Of a DNA stretch of 64,000 nt, positions 61,665 to 64,000 are shown one piece after another. Each line of letters begins with the position of its first letter. The stretch's first letter is position 1. The DNA lies in the NCBI GenBank assembly GCA_964537035.1, contig CAZIAK010000017.1:24817-88816 (forward strand). Direction: 5' to 3'. The translations under genes and the position numbers were made by a program. The DNA is from CAZIAK01 sp964537035. GTDB taxonomy: Bacteria; Planctomycetota; B15-G4. The notes beneath the pieces were generated by a model. That model made no database searches. It saw only the letters and a program-made list of their open reading frames with translations, and was not told the DNA's origin.

Positions 61665-61666
61665 GA

Positions 61667-62527
61667 TCAGACCCGCGGGGCGCCGGCTCGCTCGACAACT
61701 GTCGTGACCAGGCGGCTCAGCGCGGGAGGGTGTTGGGCCAGGAACAACGACGGTTCCATGAGTTCGAGCTCGGCCAGCAGCAGGGTGCCGTCCTGGTCGG
61801 TCATCACGTCGACCCGGGCATAGAGCAGGTCGCTGTCGATCATGGCCAGGGTTCGTTCGGCGAAGTCGCGCTCGGCGACGGTGAGCGGCTCAGCTTCACT
61901 CACCGACTCGTCGCCGCCAGAGAAGCGCGTGGCCTTGGTCACGCCGTGAGTCAGCTCGCCCCCGATGCAGACCAGGGCCCGCTCGCCCGCGCTGGTCGTG
62001 GGCACGATGGTGCGTTGAATCATGGCGTCCCGCTCGCCGAGCAGGTCATCCAAGAACACCTGGCCTGCGGCGGTCTGCTGGGCGGTGAAACGATGGGTGC
62101 GGTAGGAGCCTGCAGAGACCGAGGGCTTGATCACCACGTCGTCCCAGCCCTGGCTGGTCATGGTCTGGGCCAGGTCGGATGGCTGACCCTCAGAGCACCA
62201 GACCGTGGGGACCACCGCCAGGCCCCGCTCCTGCAGCTCTTGAAGATAGGCCTTGTGGTGATTCCAGCGCACAATCTCCGGGCCATTGGCCATGTCGGTG
62301 ACGGCTGCTGCGGCGTCGAGCCAGGCCAGAAAACGGGGCGCGTCCTCGAAGTAGTTCCAGCAGGAGCGCAGCACGCACAGATCGAAGGCGCCGGGGTCGC
62401 TCTGCGGGTCGTCCCAGGCCAGCATCTCTGGGGACAGGCCCGCCTCTCGCAGAGCGTCGAGGAGCAGCTGCTCGTCGTGGTCGGGCTCGGGCAGCTCGCG
62501 GCAGGTGATCAGGGCGACAGACGGCAT
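61667..62527 (-). CDS. ATP-grasp (RimK-like) ligase-family protein
   Basis: 286 residues. It opens with VALITCRELPEPDHDEQLLLDAL and VLRSCWNYFED, the signature of a RimK-like ATP-grasp group whose best known member acts in cycloserine synthesis. ATP-grasp motifs follow: WDDVVIKPSVSAGSYRTHRF, MIQRTIVPTTSAGERALVCIGGE, and YARVDVM...LAELELMEPSLFL with the metal-binding Glu residues. Substrate unknown. First gene of a two-gene operon with the YjbR-like gene. Confidence 0.85.
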   Translation of the reverse strand: MPSVALITCRELPEPDHDEQLLLDALREAGLSPEMLAWDDPQSDPGAFDLCVLRSCWNYFEDAPRFLAWLDAAAAVTDMANGPEIVRWNHHKAYLQELQERGLAVVPTVWCSEGQPSDLAQTMTSQGWDDVVIKPSVSAGSYRTHRFTAQQTAAGQVFLDDLLGERDAMIQRTIVPTTSAGERALVCIGGELTHGVTKATRFSGGDESVSEAEPLTVAERDFAERTLAMIDSDLLYARVDVMTDQDGTLLLAELELMEPSLFLAQHPPALSRLVTTVVERAGAPRV

Positions 62528-62581
62528 GGGCTGGGCTCGGCGACTTGGGGAGAGCGGTAGGATCGCAAACCGGGCTCAAGA

Positions 62582-62630
62582 GCCCGTGCCCAAAGTGCTG
62601 CGCGCCGATGGGTGCACTTTGGCCACGGGC
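62582..62630 (+). repeat. 17-bp inverted repeat related to that at 12224-12281
   Basis: GCCCGTGCCCAAAGTGC pairs with GCACTTTGGCCACGGGC with one mismatch across a 15-nt loop. AAAGTGC-[CT]-GCGCGCCGA-[GT]-G is shared with the 12.2-kb element. It lies between the divergent ATP-grasp and MsrAB genes. Confidence 0.75.
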
Positions 62631-62773
62631 TGCTATGGAAGCCCTCGCCCAGTCGGCAGGATGGGCGACACCCCGGCGATGCCAGGAGCATCCCAGGGGC
62701 TGGCTGGCTTTGTGCCTGGCGATCGTATCGCCCTGGCGCCGAGTCCGCCTCGAATCGTGCTTCGCTTCTTACC

Positions 62774-62780
62774 AGGAGGT
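62774..62780 (+). promoter_or_regulatory. Strong Shine-Dalgarno deciding the MsrAB start
   Basis: AGGAGGT, 5 nt before the GTG at 62786. It is the strongest ribosome site in the window and overrules the longer open frame. Confidence 0.8.
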
Positions 62781-62785
62781 CCTCT

Positions 62786-63934
62786 GTGACCAGCCCCCTC
62801 CAGCTTGCCTCGGCGCTCTGCCTCACGCTGACCCTCGGCTCCTTGATCGCCTGCGCGCCCGGCGACCCCTCGACCCTCGGCACCCGGGTTCAAGGGGGAG
62901 CTGACGACAGCGCCTCCGCGATGGCCGCCCCGGTCATGGGCGAGGCCCTGGCCACGTTCGGCGGCGGCTGCTTCTGGTGCCTCGAGTCACCGTTCGACAA
63001 GGTCCCCGGCGTGATCGCCACCATCTCGGGCTACACCGGCGGGCAGGTCGAGAACCCGACCTACGAGCAGGTCTGCACCGGCACCACGGGACACGCAGAG
63101 GCGGTGCAGGTGCACTACGACCCCACCAAGGTGAGCTACGCAGATCTGCTCGAGGTCTACTGGCGCCAGGTCGTGCCCACCGATCCGGGCGGGCAGTTCG
63201 TCGACCGCGGCAGCCAGTACCGCACGGGTATCTTCTATCACGACGAAGCCCAACGGCTGGTGGCCATCGAGAGCAAGAAGAAGCTGGACGCGTCCGGCCG
63301 CTTCAGCGCGCCCCTGGTGACGCCCGTCGAACCCGCGGTGGTGTTCTATCCCGCCGAGGACTACCACCAGGACTACTACAAGAAGAAGCCTCAGCACTAC
63401 GAGGGTTATCGCCGCGGTTCGGGGCGCGACCGCTACCTCGACGGCGTGTGGGGCAAGGACCGCAAGTTCACCCCCACGGCCCTGGCAGCGAAGCCGTGGG
63501 TCAAGCCGTCAGACGAGTCGTTGCGCGAGATGCTCACCGACCTGCAGTACCGGGTCACTCAAGCAGAGGGCACAGAGCGTCCCTTCCAGAACACCTACTG
63601 GGATGAGAAACGAGAGGGCCTCTACGTCGACGTGGTGTCCGGAGAGCCCCTGTTCAGCTCGACGCACAAGTACAAGTCGGGCACGGGGTGGCCGAGCTTC
63701 AGCCGCCCACTGTCTGATGACTTCGTGCGAACCCAGGACGATTTCCTGCTGGGCACCCGTCGTTCAGAAGTGCGCAGTGCCGTGGCGGACAGCCACCTCG
63801 GGCACGTCTTCGATGATGGCCCGGAGCCTACGGGCCTGCGCTACTGCATGAACTCTGCAGCCCTGCGCTTCGTCCCGAAAGACGAGCTCATGGCGGAGGG
63901 TCTGGCTCAGTACTTGCCGCTCTTTGAGCCGTAG
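62786..63934 (+). CDS. msrAB: Lipoprotein MsrA-MsrB methionine sulfoxide reductase fusion
   Basis: 382 residues from a GTG with perfect SD. Signal peptide with lipobox LIAC. MsrA domain (~50-205): FGGGCFWCLESPFDKVPGV with the catalytic Cys, GYTGGQVENPTYEQVCTGTTGHAE, and DYYKKKPQHYEGY. MsrB domain (~250-380): EGLYVDVVSGEPLFSS, YKSGTGWPSFSRP, and LRYCMNSAALRF with the catalytic Cys. Unlike some MsrB proteins it lacks visible zinc Cys pairs. It repairs both sulfoxide epimers of methionine in exported proteins, drawing electrons from a thioredoxin-like partner not encoded here. Confidence 0.95.
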   Translation: MTSPLQLASALCLTLTLGSLIACAPGDPSTLGTRVQGGADDSASAMAAPVMGEALATFGGGCFWCLESPFDKVPGVIATISGYTGGQVENPTYEQVCTGTTGHAEAVQVHYDPTKVSYADLLEVYWRQVVPTDPGGQFVDRGSQYRTGIFYHDEAQRLVAIESKKKLDASGRFSAPLVTPVEPAVVFYPAEDYHQDYYKKKPQHYEGYRRGSGRDRYLDGVWGKDRKFTPTALAAKPWVKPSDESLREMLTDLQYRVTQAEGTERPFQNTYWDEKREGLYVDVVSGEPLFSSTHKYKSGTGWPSFSRPLSDDFVRTQDDFLLGTRRSEVRSAVADSHLGHVFDDGPEPTGLRYCMNSAALRFVPKDELMAEGLAQYLPLFEP

Positions 63935-63941
63935 GACAAGC

Positions 63942-64000
63942 GGGGGGCTGTGCCACAGGTCTGCCGCGTTTCGCTCAGATATGTGGTGAGAAGTCCGGGC
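63942..64000 (+). repeat. Possible third, truncated copy of the large hairpin repeat
   Basis: GGGGGGCTGTGCCACAGGTCTG is followed by GCGTTTCGCTCAGA, which resembles the loop start of the 27.8/28.3-kb hairpins (13 of 14 bases against a composite of both). It begins 7 bp after the MsrAB stop. The window ends before any right arm. Confidence 0.3.

Overview
The window is high-GC DNA, almost certainly from a planctomycete-like (PVC group) bacterium. The evidence is a PVC-type haem-binding/HEAT protein, sulfatase-fold lipoproteins, an FG-GAP/ASPIC protein, a BlaI/BlaR1 pair, eukaryote-like Ser/Thr kinases and many lipoproteins. A 100-N scaffold gap flanked by an exact 55-bp duplication suggests a short-read, probably metagenomic, assembly. 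I see no rRNA, tRNA, CRISPR array, insertion sequence or phage genes.

Layout. 1-4.2 kb: end of a PVC-type cytochrome-bearing protein, a lipoprotein methyltransferase and an unrecognised protein. 4.3-8.7 kb: two DUF5989-like membrane microproteins, two membrane-anchored SGNH hydrolases, and a peroxiredoxin whose catalytic codon is an in-frame TGA followed by a bacterial SECIS-type hairpin, so a probable selenoprotein. 8.7-20.4 kb: two GT-C-like membrane proteins, two tandem sulfatase-fold lipoproteins with Thr at the nucleophile position, bifunctional hisB, an alpha/beta hydrolase, a triple Cys-repeat secreted protein and a beta-helix lipoprotein.

20.8-43.9 kb is the most interesting region. 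A rightward operon (HGN-motif pseudokinase, dynamin-like GTPase, Hsp70-like ATPase, GrpE-like protein) converges on a leftward nine-gene operon (transmembrane Ser/Thr kinase, two lipoproteins, VWA lipoprotein, VWA membrane protein, SUMF1/FGE-fold protein without the usual cysteines, zinc-ribbon P-loop GTPase, GAP1-N-like protein, coiled-coil protein). I infer one membrane-associated NTPase/chaperone/signalling system, possibly related to bacterial GTPase-centred conflict systems. The two operons meet at a pair of inverted 27-bp-stem hairpins whose stems differ at six positions, all compensated, while their loops are conserved: a structured repeat family.

44-64 kb: a secreted Lys-C-like protease with IPT/TIG domains, a sialate O-acetylesterase (interrupted only by the assembly gap), DUF502, two ATP-grasp ligases, an SDR, a Deg-type protease, a secretin-N-like protein, a TPR lipoprotein coupled to an FG-GAP/ASPIC protein, BlaI with a BlaR1 carrying a TPR sensor, a YjbR-like protein, and an exported MsrA-MsrB fusion.
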